Below, in pieces: positions 7,832-16,619 of a stretch of DNA of 64,000 bases. The stretch lies in NCBI RefSeq assembly GCF_039871875.1, contig NZ_JBDPMD010000002.1, forward strand, positions 124,001 through 188,000. The letters run 5' to 3'. Source of the stretch: Sphaerisporangium sp039871875 (GTDB lineage: Bacteria > Actinomycetota > Actinomycetes > Streptosporangiales > Streptosporangiaceae). A program made the translations under genes and the position numbers. Below the pieces are notes generated by a model. That model was not told the origin of the DNA, ran no database searches, and worked only from the letters and a program-made list of their open reading frames with translations. Within the stretch, counting starts at the first letter, position 1. Each line of letters opens with the position of its first letter.

Positions 7832-8404
7832 ATGATCCGGATTATGTGTTCGAACCCTGGACCTGCCACCCTCATCGATCCGACTCCCGAGCTGCGGAGG
7901 TCGTTTCTGGTAGCGGTGGCTGAGTTTCGGGCCGACCGTGACTACCCGGTTCCTTGGTTCGTTGACGACGTCGATGCGCAAGCTCTGGCAGATGCGCGGG
8001 GGTTCGAGGCATATGTCGCGCGTGTGCTTGGCGAGAGGACCCAGGCGGGGGTACGGAGTGGGTTCGTGCCGATGACCACGCTGTGGTGGGTCGACGGCGA
8101 GCGGTTTCTGGGGAGGCTGGCCATCCGTCATCGGCTCACGCCGGCGTTGATGGAGATCGGTGGGCATATCGGGTATGACGTGCGCCCTAGTGCGCGTCGT
8201 CAGGGGCACGCGACGGCGATGCTCGCGGCGGCGCTGCCGATCGCGCGATTGCTGGGCATCTCTCAGGCGCTGGTGATGTGTGACCGGACGAATACGGCTT
8301 CGCGGCGGGTTATCGAAGCCAACGGTGGCGAGCTTCTCGACATCACCGCGCGGAAGCGTCGCTATTGGGTGCCGACGACGGAAGCGGGCACGGGTCTCAG
8401 GTGA
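7832..8404 (+). CDS. GNAT acetyltransferase with 5' end built from a tRNA-Tyr attachment core
   Basis: This is a GNAT-fold acetyltransferase of about 180 recognisable residues: PTPELRRSFLVAVAEFRAD start, acetyl-CoA loop GYDVRPSARRQGHATAML (motif A, R-x-x-G-x-A), and a closing ALVMCDRTNTASRRVIEANGG typical of the family. The family N-terminus usually begins with Met just before the ...RPTPEL strand. Here that position is occupied by codons of the 23-bp tRNA-Tyr 3' core (7848-7870), read in frame as SNPGPAT. Possible starts are ATG 7832, 7844 or 7763, none with a convincing ribosome binding site. Native upstream sequence has been replaced by the integration event, so expression is doubtful. Confidence 0.7.
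   Translation: MIRIMCSNPGPATLIDPTPELRRSFLVAVAEFRADRDYPVPWFVDDVDAQALADARGFEAYVARVLGERTQAGVRSGFVPMTTLWWVDGERFLGRLAIRHRLTPALMEIGGHIGYDVRPSARRQGHATAMLAAALPIARLLGISQALVMCDRTNTASRRVIEANGGELLDITARKRRYWVPTTEAGTGLR
7848..7870 (+). repeat. tRNA-Tyr 3' end core repeat (attachment-site remnant 2)
   Basis: The 23 bp here are identical to 5387-5409: the T-loop, the 3' side of the T-stem and the acceptor strand of the tRNA-Tyr fragment. With copy 1 it flanks the toxin-like gene pair as a direct repeat. Confidence 0.8.
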
Positions 8405-8427
8405 CCCCTGGGCGCGAGACTTCTCAT

Positions 8428-8488
8428 GGCGGGACTGTGAGAACTGTCGGCTCAGCTTGCCCAGGTTCGAGCCCTGGACCTGTCACCC
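8428..8488 (+). pseudogene. Diverged tRNA-Tyr 3' half (attachment-site remnant 3)
   Basis: About 61 nt align over their whole length with the fragment at 5351-5410, with scattered changes: CTGTGAG instead of CTGTAAA in the anticodon loop, CCAGG-TTCGAGC-CCTGG T-arm, acceptor ACCTGTC and CCC in place of CCA. No 5' half is present. It is older than copy 1, judged by divergence, and is also followed by a hairpin. Confidence 0.7.
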
Positions 8489-8497
8489 CAAATGGAG

Positions 8498-8534
8498 ACG
8501 GCCCTTGACCGGCGTCAACGTGGTCAGGGCCGTT
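8498..8534 (+). terminator. Terminator hairpin after diverged tRNA fragment
   Basis: ACGGCCCTTGACC at the left pairs with GGTCAGGGCCGT at the right (one bulge), followed by TCTCGTT. Confidence 0.5.
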
Positions 8535-8640
8535 CTCGTTCGTCCGGGGTCCCACGGCCGTCAACGGGCTTCTGCGGGTGCCTGTGTCGTATGCGCGTCG
8601 CCGTCGGGCGGACCGCGCCAAGGTCCGATCACAGGCCGGG

Positions 8641-8946
8641 TCAGTCGTCGATCTCGCCGGTGATGTAGCGGCGAGTCTCGCGCCGGGCCGCGTAGCGGTC
8701 TTTGCGGTTGGTCTCCTTGTGCCACTGCTGGCGCTCCTTGACGCAGGCGCGTCTGTGGCAGCCTGAACAGCACGTGCCGCCGAACAGCAGCGAGTAGGGG
8801 TTTCGCCACCGGCAGCGGGTGTCGTCGTCGTCCCACGACGGGGTCGGCGGGAGGTCGCAGGGGCCGGAAGTGTGGTCGTGCACCGGCAGGGGGTTGTGCT
8901 CGGCGTAACGCACCCACAGCGGTTTGGTTTTGTCCGTACGGGACAT
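8641..8946 (-). CDS. Small Cys-rich basic protein, unknown
   Basis: A 101-residue protein I cannot name. Its middle holds four Cys and a His in a compact group (DTRCRWRNPYSLLFGG, then TCCSGCHRRACVKE), possibly a metal site, followed by a highly charged tail ending in RETRRYITGEIDD. ATG 8946 is preferred over GTG 8958 because AGGAACGAG directly precedes it. It lies just outside the last tRNA-Tyr fragment, so it may belong to the mobile region or to the chromosome. Confidence 0.55.
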   Translation of the reverse strand: MSRTDKTKPLWVRYAEHNPLPVHDHTSGPCDLPPTPSWDDDDTRCRWRNPYSLLFGGTCCSGCHRRACVKERQQWHKETNRKDRYAARRETRRYITGEIDD

Positions 8947-9324
8947 CTCGTTCCTCACGGAACCGCCGCCCGGGCTCCCGGACCTTCCGGGCGGGCGGCT
9001 AGGTTCGCCGCTTCACGGCGACACGCTCCTTTCCTCGGTTCGCGGTCAGGCCCCGGCGGGGCGCCTCCACTGGAGTGGAGAACTTTTCAGCATATCGGGG
9101 AGCGCCCGCCCGGCACAAGATCTCGGTGTCTGTGACGCGTCCGCCACGTGGCCTACGCCGCGGTGTGCGGCCGGGGTTTCGGCGGTCAGAGAACCCGGCT
9201 TTCGGACCGGGGAATGTCCGGCAGCGGAAGGGTCGGTGAATTGGATCGTCTTCTGTTGCCGGGGGTGGAGGGAGCACTGCAGGGTTGGGGAACGACCGCC
9301 GTTCCCCACGTCGGAAGTGCTGCC
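8947..9324. other. Intergenic region between small Cys-rich gene and HupE-like gene
   Basis: No gene supportable in 378 bp. Frames open on both strands but without family patterns. A short A/T-rich dip (ACTTTTCAGCATATCG, about 9081-9096) is the only promoter-like spot noticed. Confidence 0.4.
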
Positions 9325-10446
9325 GTGCGTTTGCTGGCGTTTCTCGCCGTCCTTGTTGCCGTGTTCCTTGTCGCCGCTCCGGCGCGGGCGCATGTCCGTG
9401 CGACCACGGTCGCGGTCGATCTGCGTAGCCAGGGTGCCGGTGTCGGCGCTGTCGTCGACATGGAGTACGACGTCCTCGGCCGGTTGCTGGGTCTTGACGG
9501 GGTGCTGAGCCCGGACCCGGACGGCGCGGAGGCCGAGGTGCCGGCCGAGGTGCGGCGCAGGTCGCTGGACGGGCACGCGAGTGAGGTGGCGGCGTACGTC
9601 GGTGGGCGGCTGCGGCTGAGCCGGGGCTTGATCGGGTGTGTCGCTGGGGACGGGGGCCGCGTCGAGCTCGCCGGCTCCGGTGCGGTGCGGGTCGCGCTCG
9701 CTTACGACTGCCCGGCGTCGGGGGCGCTCACCGTCCGCAACGACATCTTCCGGCCTTCTGACGGTGTCGTGGACGAGACCACCACGATGGTGGCCTACGA
9801 CGTCGATGGGCGCCGTGGTTCGACGTTGCTCGACGTCGACCGCACCAGCGTCACGGTGGGGCGTACCGATCTGCTCGGTGAGATCCCGCGGTTCGTCCTG
9901 CTCGGGGCGGAGCATCTGCTCTTCGGGCTTGACCACGTGCTGTTCCTGCTGGCGCTGCTGCTGGGGGCGAGGCGGCTGCGTGACGTCGTCGAGGTCGCCA
10001 CGGCTTTCACGGTCGCGCACTCGGTGACCCTGGTGCTTGCCGCGATCGGCTGGGTGAGCGTGCCGGGGTGGATCGTGGAGCCGCTCATCGCGTTGTCGAT
10101 CGCGTTCGTCGCGCTCGACAATCTGCTGTCGCCGAGGACGAGCCACCGGCTGCCGGTGGTCTTCGGTTTCGGGTTGCTGCACGGGCTCGGCTTCGCGGGC
10201 GCGCTCAGCGTCGACGGGCCGTTGTCGGTCTCGACGCTGGCCAATCTGCTCTCCTTCAACGTCGGCATCGAGCTCGTCCAGTTGACGATCATCGCGCTGG
10301 CCTTCCCGGTGCTGCTGTTCCTGCGCGGGGCCGCGACCACGCCGGTCGCCGCTCGTGCCCTCACGCTCGGCACCGTCGCGGCGACCGTCGCCGTCGCCGG
10401 TGCCGGTCTGGTCTGGTTCGTGGAACGCTCCCCGCTCCTGGCCTGA
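9325..10446 (+). CDS. HupE/UreJ-like membrane protein
   Basis: A 373-residue membrane protein. A Sec signal (MRLLAFLAVLVAVFLVAAPARA) is followed by an extracytoplasmic domain of about 170 residues, then six to seven TM helices with the HupE/UreJ_2 pattern: EHLLFGLDHVLFLLALLL, TAFTVAHSVTLVLAAIG and FGFGLLHGLGFAGAL. The conserved His/Asp residues in these helices suggest metal transport or coordination. I chose GTG 9325 because GGAAG lies seven bases upstream and the signal peptide starts there; the frame stays open further upstream. It ends 29 bp before the giant phosphoesterase gene, so the two are probably one operon. Confidence 0.8.
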   Translation: MRLLAFLAVLVAVFLVAAPARAHVRATTVAVDLRSQGAGVGAVVDMEYDVLGRLLGLDGVLSPDPDGAEAEVPAEVRRRSLDGHASEVAAYVGGRLRLSRGLIGCVAGDGGRVELAGSGAVRVALAYDCPASGALTVRNDIFRPSDGVVDETTTMVAYDVDGRRGSTLLDVDRTSVTVGRTDLLGEIPRFVLLGAEHLLFGLDHVLFLLALLLGARRLRDVVEVATAFTVAHSVTLVLAAIGWVSVPGWIVEPLIALSIAFVALDNLLSPRTSHRLPVVFGFGLLHGLGFAGALSVDGPLSVSTLANLLSFNVGIELVQLTIIALAFPVLLFLRGAATTPVAARALTLGTVAATVAVAGAGLVWFVERSPLLA

Positions 10447-10475
10447 CACCCACCTCCCCCTCTCGAAGGATTTCG

Positions 10476-13400
10476 ATGTCCGCGTTCTTCTGGACACGCG
10501 CGCGTCTGCGCGTCGTCCTGTACACCACCACGCTGGGGCTCGCCGCCAGTGTCGTGGCGGGTCCGCTCGCGTCGTACGCGGCGGCCGTCATCGACCCGCC
10601 GGAGGCCACCGTCAGCGGCGTCGTGTACGTCGACGCCAACGACGACGGCCGGCGCAACCCCGGTGAGGCCGGCCTGGCCGGTGTGCGTGTCTCCGACGGC
10701 AAGGTCGCCACCACGACCGCCGCCGACGGCTCCTACTCGCTGACGATCTCCACCGACCGTCGCAAGACGGACATCGTCTGGGCCGGGCAGCCGCGGGGCT
10801 ACCGGTTCGGCCTGGACCAGTACAAGGAGCCGAGGTTCTGGGCCAACCTCGGCCAGCTCGCCGACGACGCCACGCCGACCGCGGACTTCGCGCTCGTCCG
10901 CGACGAACTCTCCGACGGCGACACCTTCTCCTGGGCCAACATCGCCGACCCGCACGTCAACGCGCAGTTGCCCGACCAGATCCGCGAGATCAACTCCACC
11001 GGCACCGACCTGCGCTTCATCGCGGTCAGCGGCGACCTCACCAACGACGCCAGCCAGGGGCAGTTCGACACGTATCGCCGCGGCACCCAGCAGTCGGCCG
11101 TCGGTGTGTGGCCGGCCGTCGGCAACCACGAGTACGCGAGCGGGTCGGCGTACGCCGACAAGATCGACAACTATCGCAGGAACGTCGGTCCGGAGTGGTA
11201 CTCGTTCAACTACGGCAACCGGCACTTCGTGGTGCTCGAGAACAACGGCTCCGCGCCGTTCGACGAGGAGCTCGCCTGGCTCAAGGACGACCTCGCCGCG
11301 AGCGTTCCCCTCGACGACGACCCGGGGAACGACATCGAGGTCGTCGTCCTCACCCACCAGCCGATGAACGTCCCGTTCGGCTCGCCGTCGGAGTACGACG
11401 CCTTCGGTGACGTGCTCGAGAAGTACAAGGCGCAGCTGATCCTGGTCGGCCACGAGCACTCCAACCACGTCGAGAACACCTCGGCGTTCGCCTCGACCGC
11501 CAAGCACATCCAGACCGTGTCGAGCTCGTACACGATCGACAACGCGCCCCGCGGTTTCCGCTACATCCACATGGCGGGCCCGGGCTTCGACAACCCGTTC
11601 CGGATGTACGGCGAGAACGAGCGCGTCACCATCGTCAGTCCCGCGCCCGGCTCGAAGGTGCCGGCCGCGAACTTCCCCGGCATCCAGGTCAACGCGTACG
11701 ACACCGGCGACGAGGTCGTCTCGGCGCGCTACCGGATCGCCGGCGACAAGAACTGGTTGCCGCTGCACCACAGCGGCGAGTTCACCTGGCAGGGCAACCT
11801 GCCGGGCAGCCGGCAGACGGCCGGCGAGCACCGCATCGACGTGCAGGTGGTCGACGCGGCGGGCAAGACCTGGACCAGGTCGGCGGACTTCACCCTCACC
11901 CGTGAGCCGGCGCTCAAGCCGGTCGCCGCGGGTGACTGGGGCCAGCACCACGGCGACGCGGCCCACTCCGGTGTCGCGCGGGCGCAGGAGGCCGGCCGCC
12001 GGCTGGCGTGGAGCTTCCGCACCGAGGGCACCTTCCTCACCGGGTCGCCGGTCATCCACGACGGCGTCGTCTACGCGGGCACCCGCGACGAGAACGGCGA
12101 CGGCGAAAGCCGGATCCACGCCGTCCAGGTGAAGAACGGCAAGGAGCTGTGGAACGTCGAGGTGCCGCAGTCGATCCACGGCAGCCTCGCGTACGGTGAC
12201 GGCCTGATCTTCGCGCCGACCCTCGGCTCGGAGCTCTACGCCGTCGACGCCAAGAGCGGCGAGCTGCGCTGGAAGGCCGTGCCCGAGCAGGCGCCGGCCC
12301 CGAACAACCAGCGCACCTACGGCTACTACTCGCCGGCCGTCTCCGGTCACACGGTGCTCTGGCCCTACCAGACCCGCTTCGGCATCGGCAGCCAGGGCGT
12401 GCTCAAGGCGCTCGACACCCGCACCGGGCGGCAGATCTGGGCCTCCCCGATGTCCGGCGCGACCATGAGCGACGGCACGCCCGCCGTCATGGACGGCACC
12501 GTGTACGTCGGCAACGAGACCGCCGACCGCGTGCTCGCCTACGACCTGGCCACCGGCGCCCGCAAGTGGACCGGCACCGAGTCGCTCGGCAGCTGGCAGG
12601 ACGGCGTGCCGACCGCGGCCGAGGGGAAGGTCTTCATCGGCGCCAACAACGGCATCGTCGCGCGGGACGCCAAGACCGGCGCGACGCTGTGGACGTACAG
12701 GAGCTCGCGCTCCTCGCTCGTCTCCAGCGGCTCGACCCCGAGCGCCGCGGCCGTCGAGCGGGGCGTCGTCTACATGGGTTTCCCGAGCGGTGCCGTCGTC
12801 GCCCTCGACGCCCGGACCGGCAACCTCATCTGGGAGCGGGCGCTGCCCGGCGACATCTACCACGGTGGCGTCATGTCCAGCCCGGTCGTGGCCGGCGACA
12901 CGCTCTTCGTCGGCGCCAACAACGGCAGGTTCTACGCGCTGGCCTCCGGCACCGGCCAGATCCTGTGGAGCCACGAGATCGGCACCTGGGTGGGCGCCGG
13001 CCCGGCCGTCAGCGGCAACACCGTCGTGGCGGGTGCCTGGGACGGCAACCTCTACGCCTACGTGCCCGGCGGCGAGTCCGCGCGGCGCTGGGCGACCGTG
13101 ACCGGCACGGTCAGCGACCCCGAGACGGGCGCCCCGATCGACGGCGCGAAGGTCACCGCCGTCGCCGAGGGTCAGGACACCGCGGTGACCACCACCGACG
13201 CCCGGGGCCACTACCGGATCGGTCTGCCGGCGTCGACCTGGGCCGTCACCGCGGCCAAGCGCGGCCTGATCGCCGACGGTGGCTCGGCCGCCGTCGTCAC
13301 GGTCGGTGCCACCGGCGGCGCGACGGCCGACCTGAAGCTGATCAAGGTGGTGCACCCGACCGCCGGCAGGTCGACGTACGCGCCGGACTACGGCAGCGGC

Positions 13401-15194
13401 AGCACGCGCACGGACGTCGTCACCGGCAAGGAGTACTACTACCTGGCCAACGACAAGATCCGGGCGTCTGTGACGCCGTACGCCGCCGGCGACAACGGTG
13501 CCGGCGGTAACAACCTCGCCGGTGGTCTCGGCCAGGGCGCGCTGACGGACCTCATGCTCAACGACGTCAACGGCGCCGAGACCCTCGACTGGGGGGAGAT
13601 GCTGCTGCGGCCGAGCCTCACGCCGCCCGACTCGTGGGACCGGCCGAACGACCAGCTCGACCTGCCCGACCTCGCGGTCGACGGCGCCGCCGTGGTCGGC
13701 GACGGTCAGTACCGGGCGGACCCGGCCATCAAGGCGCAGGTCCGCTACGAGACCCTGCCCGATTCCCCGATCGTGAAGATGACGGTCAAGCTGACCAACA
13801 CCGGCACGACGGGCTACCAGGGCTACTTCAACTACATGATCGACCCCGACAGCTCGGCCGACAACGGCCGCATCCCCGGGATCGGCGGCGTCAACCCGGG
13901 TCTGAAGACCTCGGGCTGGACCGGGAACCATGTCTACGTCGGCGCCGACGCGGCCACCACGAACGGCCAGGCCGCCCACGGTCTCGCGTGGGCTCTCGAC
14001 ACGCCGGCCGCGGTCGGTGCGTACGGCTACGTCGATGGTCTGTACTACGACGCCACCATGGCGCCCGGTGCCACCAAGCAGTTCAGCTTCTACCACCTGA
14101 CCGACTACGCGACCGCCGGTGGCGACCCCACCGGCACCATCGCGAAGTGGGCCGGCGAGATCGACCTGCACGACGCGGCCGTCCCGGACGCCGCTCGCGC
14201 GGCCGGCACGATCACCGCGGGCGGCGTCGCCGTCTCCGGTGCCCGGGTCGTCCTCGAACGGGACGGCACGGTGGTCGCGACCACGAGCACCGACGCCGGG
14301 GGCGAGTACCTCGTCAAGGCCCCGGCCGGCCGGTACGACGTCCGGGTGTCCAAGCTGGGCTACCAGACGGCCACCGGCACGGTCACGGTGCCGGCGGCGG
14401 GCAACGGCGTCGCCGACGTCGCGCTGAGCCCGGTCACGGTCGAGGCGAGCTACGGCAAGCAGATCGGCTCGGGTCTGGTCGAGGCGGGCCACGGCGACGT
14501 CATGCTCGAGAACGACAAGCTTTCCATGGCGATCGCCGACGCCTACAACGACCCGCAGCTCTCCGGTGGCACCCGCGGCAAGCCGGTCGACATCGCCGTC
14601 CGCGGCAGGGCCGACCAGTTCGACTGGATCAACCTGCCCTACGTCTCGGCGACCCAGCCGACCGGCGGTAGCGCGTGGGACATCCGCTCGGTGGCGGCGA
14701 CCGACGTCCAGATCGTCCAGGCGACTGGCGACAAGGCCGTCGTCCGGGTGTCCGGGCCGGTCAACGGCTTCACGGGCCTGACGGCGGCGACGACGTACAC
14801 GCTGAAGCCGGGCGACGACTTCGCCACGGTCTCGACGGAACTGCGCAACTCCGGCCCGGCTCCGCTCAGCGTGTGGACGGGTGACGCGATGGACCACGAC
14901 GCGGCCGGCCAGGCCGGCGTCATCCCGGGCACCGGCGTCGTGACCCCGGGCACGACGGCGGCGTACACCCCGACCAAGCCGTACATCGGCATGACCGGGG
15001 CCGACCCGCAGGTCTTCGGTCTCGTCTACGGCACGCCGGCCGGCGCCTTCGACGTCTACGCCGCGGGCAACTGGGTGATGAGCCGGTTCCACGTCGACGT
15101 GCCGGCGGGTGGCTCCTACACCCTCACCCGCAAGCTCGTCGTCACCCCGGGCACCGACGCGGTGGGCATTCTCGACGCCGTCCCCGCGCCGTAA
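10476..15194 (+). CDS. Secreted multidomain calcineurin-like phosphoesterase with PQQ-type beta-propeller
   Basis: A 1572-residue exported protein. Domains in order: signal peptide (about 1-37); a SdrD/SpaA-type B repeat with NDDGRRNPGEAGLAGVRV (about 45-95); a metallophosphatase with all motifs D158-x-H160, GDLTND (186), GNHE (216), H294 and GHEH (325); an Ig-like segment (about 385-480); a PQQ/WD-like eight-bladed propeller (about 485-865) with repeated LDARTGNLIW-type blades; two carboxypeptidase-regulatory-like domains (about 875-945 and 1245-1310); and large beta-rich regions between and after these. ATG 10476 follows AAGGA. It probably acts outside the cell on a phosphoester, with the propeller and CarD-type domains for binding. 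The substrate is unknown. The combination on one chain is unusual. Confidence 0.85.
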   Translation: MSAFFWTRARLRVVLYTTTLGLAASVVAGPLASYAAAVIDPPEATVSGVVYVDANDDGRRNPGEAGLAGVRVSDGKVATTTAADGSYSLTISTDRRKTDIVWAGQPRGYRFGLDQYKEPRFWANLGQLADDATPTADFALVRDELSDGDTFSWANIADPHVNAQLPDQIREINSTGTDLRFIAVSGDLTNDASQGQFDTYRRGTQQSAVGVWPAVGNHEYASGSAYADKIDNYRRNVGPEWYSFNYGNRHFVVLENNGSAPFDEELAWLKDDLAASVPLDDDPGNDIEVVVLTHQPMNVPFGSPSEYDAFGDVLEKYKAQLILVGHEHSNHVENTSAFASTAKHIQTVSSSYTIDNAPRGFRYIHMAGPGFDNPFRMYGENERVTIVSPAPGSKVPAANFPGIQVNAYDTGDEVVSARYRIAGDKNWLPLHHSGEFTWQGNLPGSRQTAGEHRIDVQVVDAAGKTWTRSADFTLTREPALKPVAAGDWGQHHGDAAHSGVARAQEAGRRLAWSFRTEGTFLTGSPVIHDGVVYAGTRDENGDGESRIHAVQVKNGKELWNVEVPQSIHGSLAYGDGLIFAPTLGSELYAVDAKSGELRWKAVPEQAPAPNNQRTYGYYSPAVSGHTVLWPYQTRFGIGSQGVLKALDTRTGRQIWASPMSGATMSDGTPAVMDGTVYVGNETADRVLAYDLATGARKWTGTESLGSWQDGVPTAAEGKVFIGANNGIVARDAKTGATLWTYRSSRSSLVSSGSTPSAAAVERGVVYMGFPSGAVVALDARTGNLIWERALPGDIYHGGVMSSPVVAGDTLFVGANNGRFYALASGTGQILWSHEIGTWVGAGPAVSGNTVVAGAWDGNLYAYVPGGESARRWATVTGTVSDPETGAPIDGAKVTAVAEGQDTAVTTTDARGHYRIGLPASTWAVTAAKRGLIADGGSAAVVTVGATGGATADLKLIKVVHPTAGRSTYAPDYGSGSTRTDVVTGKEYYYLANDKIRASVTPYAAGDNGAGGNNLAGGLGQGALTDLMLNDVNGAETLDWGEMLLRPSLTPPDSWDRPNDQLDLPDLAVDGAAVVGDGQYRADPAIKAQVRYETLPDSPIVKMTVKLTNTGTTGYQGYFNYMIDPDSSADNGRIPGIGGVNPGLKTSGWTGNHVYVGADAATTNGQAAHGLAWALDTPAAVGAYGYVDGLYYDATMAPGATKQFSFYHLTDYATAGGDPTGTIAKWAGEIDLHDAAVPDAARAAGTITAGGVAVSGARVVLERDGTVVATTSTDAGGEYLVKAPAGRYDVRVSKLGYQTATGTVTVPAAGNGVADVALSPVTVEASYGKQIGSGLVEAGHGDVMLENDKLSMAIADAYNDPQLSGGTRGKPVDIAVRGRADQFDWINLPYVSATQPTGGSAWDIRSVAATDVQIVQATGDKAVVRVSGPVNGFTGLTAATTYTLKPGDDFATVSTELRNSGPAPLSVWTGDAMDHDAAGQAGVIPGTGVVTPGTTAAYTPTKPYIGMTGADPQVFGLVYGTPAGAFDVYAAGNWVMSRFHVDVPAGGSYTLTRKLVVTPGTDAVGILDAVPAP

Positions 15195-15218
15195 CGCACG
15201 CCCACCCCACCACGCAGG

Positions 15219-15245
15219 GCCGGCCCGGACTCCGACCGGGCCGGC
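15219..15245. terminator. Stem-loop terminator
   Basis: GCCGGCCCGG (15219-15228) pairs perfectly with CCGGGCCGGC (15236-15245), 24 bp after the phosphoesterase stop. Confidence 0.6.
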
Positions 15246-15317
15246 TCGGCGAGGGCCTCGGTGGGGGGCAGGGGTTGTCCGTGGCCGGAACCCGTGGTCG
15301 AACGAGCGCGCGATAAC

Positions 15318-15905
15318 GTGCCGTTCGTGTGGAACGACGAGGGGATCGAGGGCTCGGCGCGGGTGACTCTCCGGCGGATCGGGCGGGGGGACCAGGAGGA
15401 GTTCGTCCGGCTGGCCCGGGCCAGTGCGGGGCTGCACCATCCGTGGATGGCGCTGCCGGTCACGCCGCAGGACTTCCAGCTCTTCCTCGGGCGGTTCGAC
15501 GATCCGCTGGCCGCCGAGGGGATGCTGGCCTGCCGGCGGGACACGGGGGAGATCGTGGGGCACGTCAGCATCAACAGCATCATTCGCGGGCGGTTCCAGA
15601 ACGGGTCCCTCGCGTACGCGGCCTTCGCGCCCTCGGCGGGGCGGGGGTACATGACGGAGGCGCTCGGGCTGGTGGTGCGGTACGCGTTCGGACGGTTGCG
15701 GCTGCACCGGCTGGAGGCGCAGATCCAGCCGGGCAACCACGCTTCGCTTCAGTTGGTGCGGCGGCTCGGCTTCCGCTACGAGGGGCTATCGCCGGAGCTG
15801 CTGTTCATCGACGGGGCGTGGCGGGACCACGAGCGGTGGTCGATCACCAGCACGATGGTGCCGGGGATGCCGACGGAGCCGCATCCCACCCTGCCGGTCC
15901 GCTGA
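15318..15905 (+). CDS. RimJ-type GNAT acetyltransferase
   Basis: About 195 residues of a RimJ/RimL-like N-acetyltransferase: VTLRRIGRGDQEEFVRLAR at the start, a GHVSINSIIRGRFQNGSLAYA core strand pair, acetyl-CoA loop SAGRGYMTEAL, and RLEAQIQPGNHASLQLVRRLGF then YEG near the end. The family acetylates N-termini of proteins or small amines. GTG 15318 or 15327 are the likely starts; the upstream frame is open to 15261 but lacks family similarity. It is a single gene, facing the response regulator that reads the other way. Confidence 0.75.
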   Translation: MPFVWNDEGIEGSARVTLRRIGRGDQEEFVRLARASAGLHHPWMALPVTPQDFQLFLGRFDDPLAAEGMLACRRDTGEIVGHVSINSIIRGRFQNGSLAYAAFAPSAGRGYMTEALGLVVRYAFGRLRLHRLEAQIQPGNHASLQLVRRLGFRYEGLSPELLFIDGAWRDHERWSITSTMVPGMPTEPHPTLPVR

Positions 15906-15965
15906 GGGGCGGCGGCAGCGAAACGGGCGCGGGGGCGGCGGAGGGCGTCGTGGTGCGGCGGGAGG

Positions 15966-16619
15966 TCAGGAGGGTGTGATGCCGCTCTGCACGGCGAGGA
16001 CCGCCAGGCGGACGCGGTTGGGGCAGCCGGTCTTGGTCATCAGGTTGGCGATGTGGGTCTTGACCGTGGTCAGCCCGAGGTGCAGCCGGTCGGCCACCTC
16101 GGCGTTGGTCAGGCCCTCACCGACCAGCGCCAGCACCTCGCGTTCCCGGCCGGTGAGTTTCGGCTCCGGAACGGGAGGGGGTTCGGCGGCGTGGGCGCGG
16201 GAGCGTACGGCGTGGGACACCAGGCGCCGCAGCACGTCCTGGCTGAAGGGGCTCTCGCCGGCGGCGGCCTTGCGCACCCCGTCGAGCAGTTCACCGGGTG
16301 AGGTGTCCTTGACCAGGAACCCGCAGGCCCCGGCGGCGAGCGCCGGGTACAGGTGGTCGTCGTCGTCGAAGGTGGTGAGGACCACGACCCGGGTGGCCGG
16401 CCGGGACGCCAGGATGCGCTCGGTGGCGGTGATGCCGTCCATGCCGGGCATGCGCAGGTCCATGAGCACCACGTCGGGCAGCAGGCGGTCGGCCTGGCGT
16501 ACGGCCGCCCGGCCGTCCTCGGCCTCCCCCACCACGACGAGGTCGGCAGCGGATTCGCACAACATGCGCAGGCCGGCCCTGACCAGTTGCAGGTCGTCCA
16601 CGAGCAGAACCCGGATCAC
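15966..16619 (-). CDS. NarL/LuxR-type response regulator
   Basis: A 217-residue two-domain response regulator. The receiver domain shows LLVDD (acidic pocket), phospho-acceptor Asp in VLMDLRMPGMDG, the switch Thr in VVLTTF and Lys in FLVKD. The output domain is a LuxR helix-turn-helix, LTGREREVLALVGEGLTNAEVADRLHLGLTTVKTHI. GTG 16619 overlaps the kinase stop (GTGA) and has CGAGGAGG upstream, which fixes the start. It is translationally coupled to the kinase. Targets are unknown. Confidence 0.92.
   Translation of the reverse strand: MIRVLLVDDLQLVRAGLRMLCESAADLVVVGEAEDGRAAVRQADRLLPDVVLMDLRMPGMDGITATERILASRPATRVVVLTTFDDDDHLYPALAAGACGFLVKDTSPGELLDGVRKAAAGESPFSQDVLRRLVSHAVRSRAHAAEPPPVPEPKLTGREREVLALVGEGLTNAEVADRLHLGLTTVKTHIANLMTKTGCPNRVRLAVLAVQSGITPS

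Noticed and set aside
9795..15740. A 1981-codon open frame on the minus strand
   Set aside because: It is a GC-rich antisense shadow of the HupE-like, phosphoesterase and GNAT genes; its product is a low-complexity Arg/Asp/Val/Gly string without any family, while the plus strand has clear domains.
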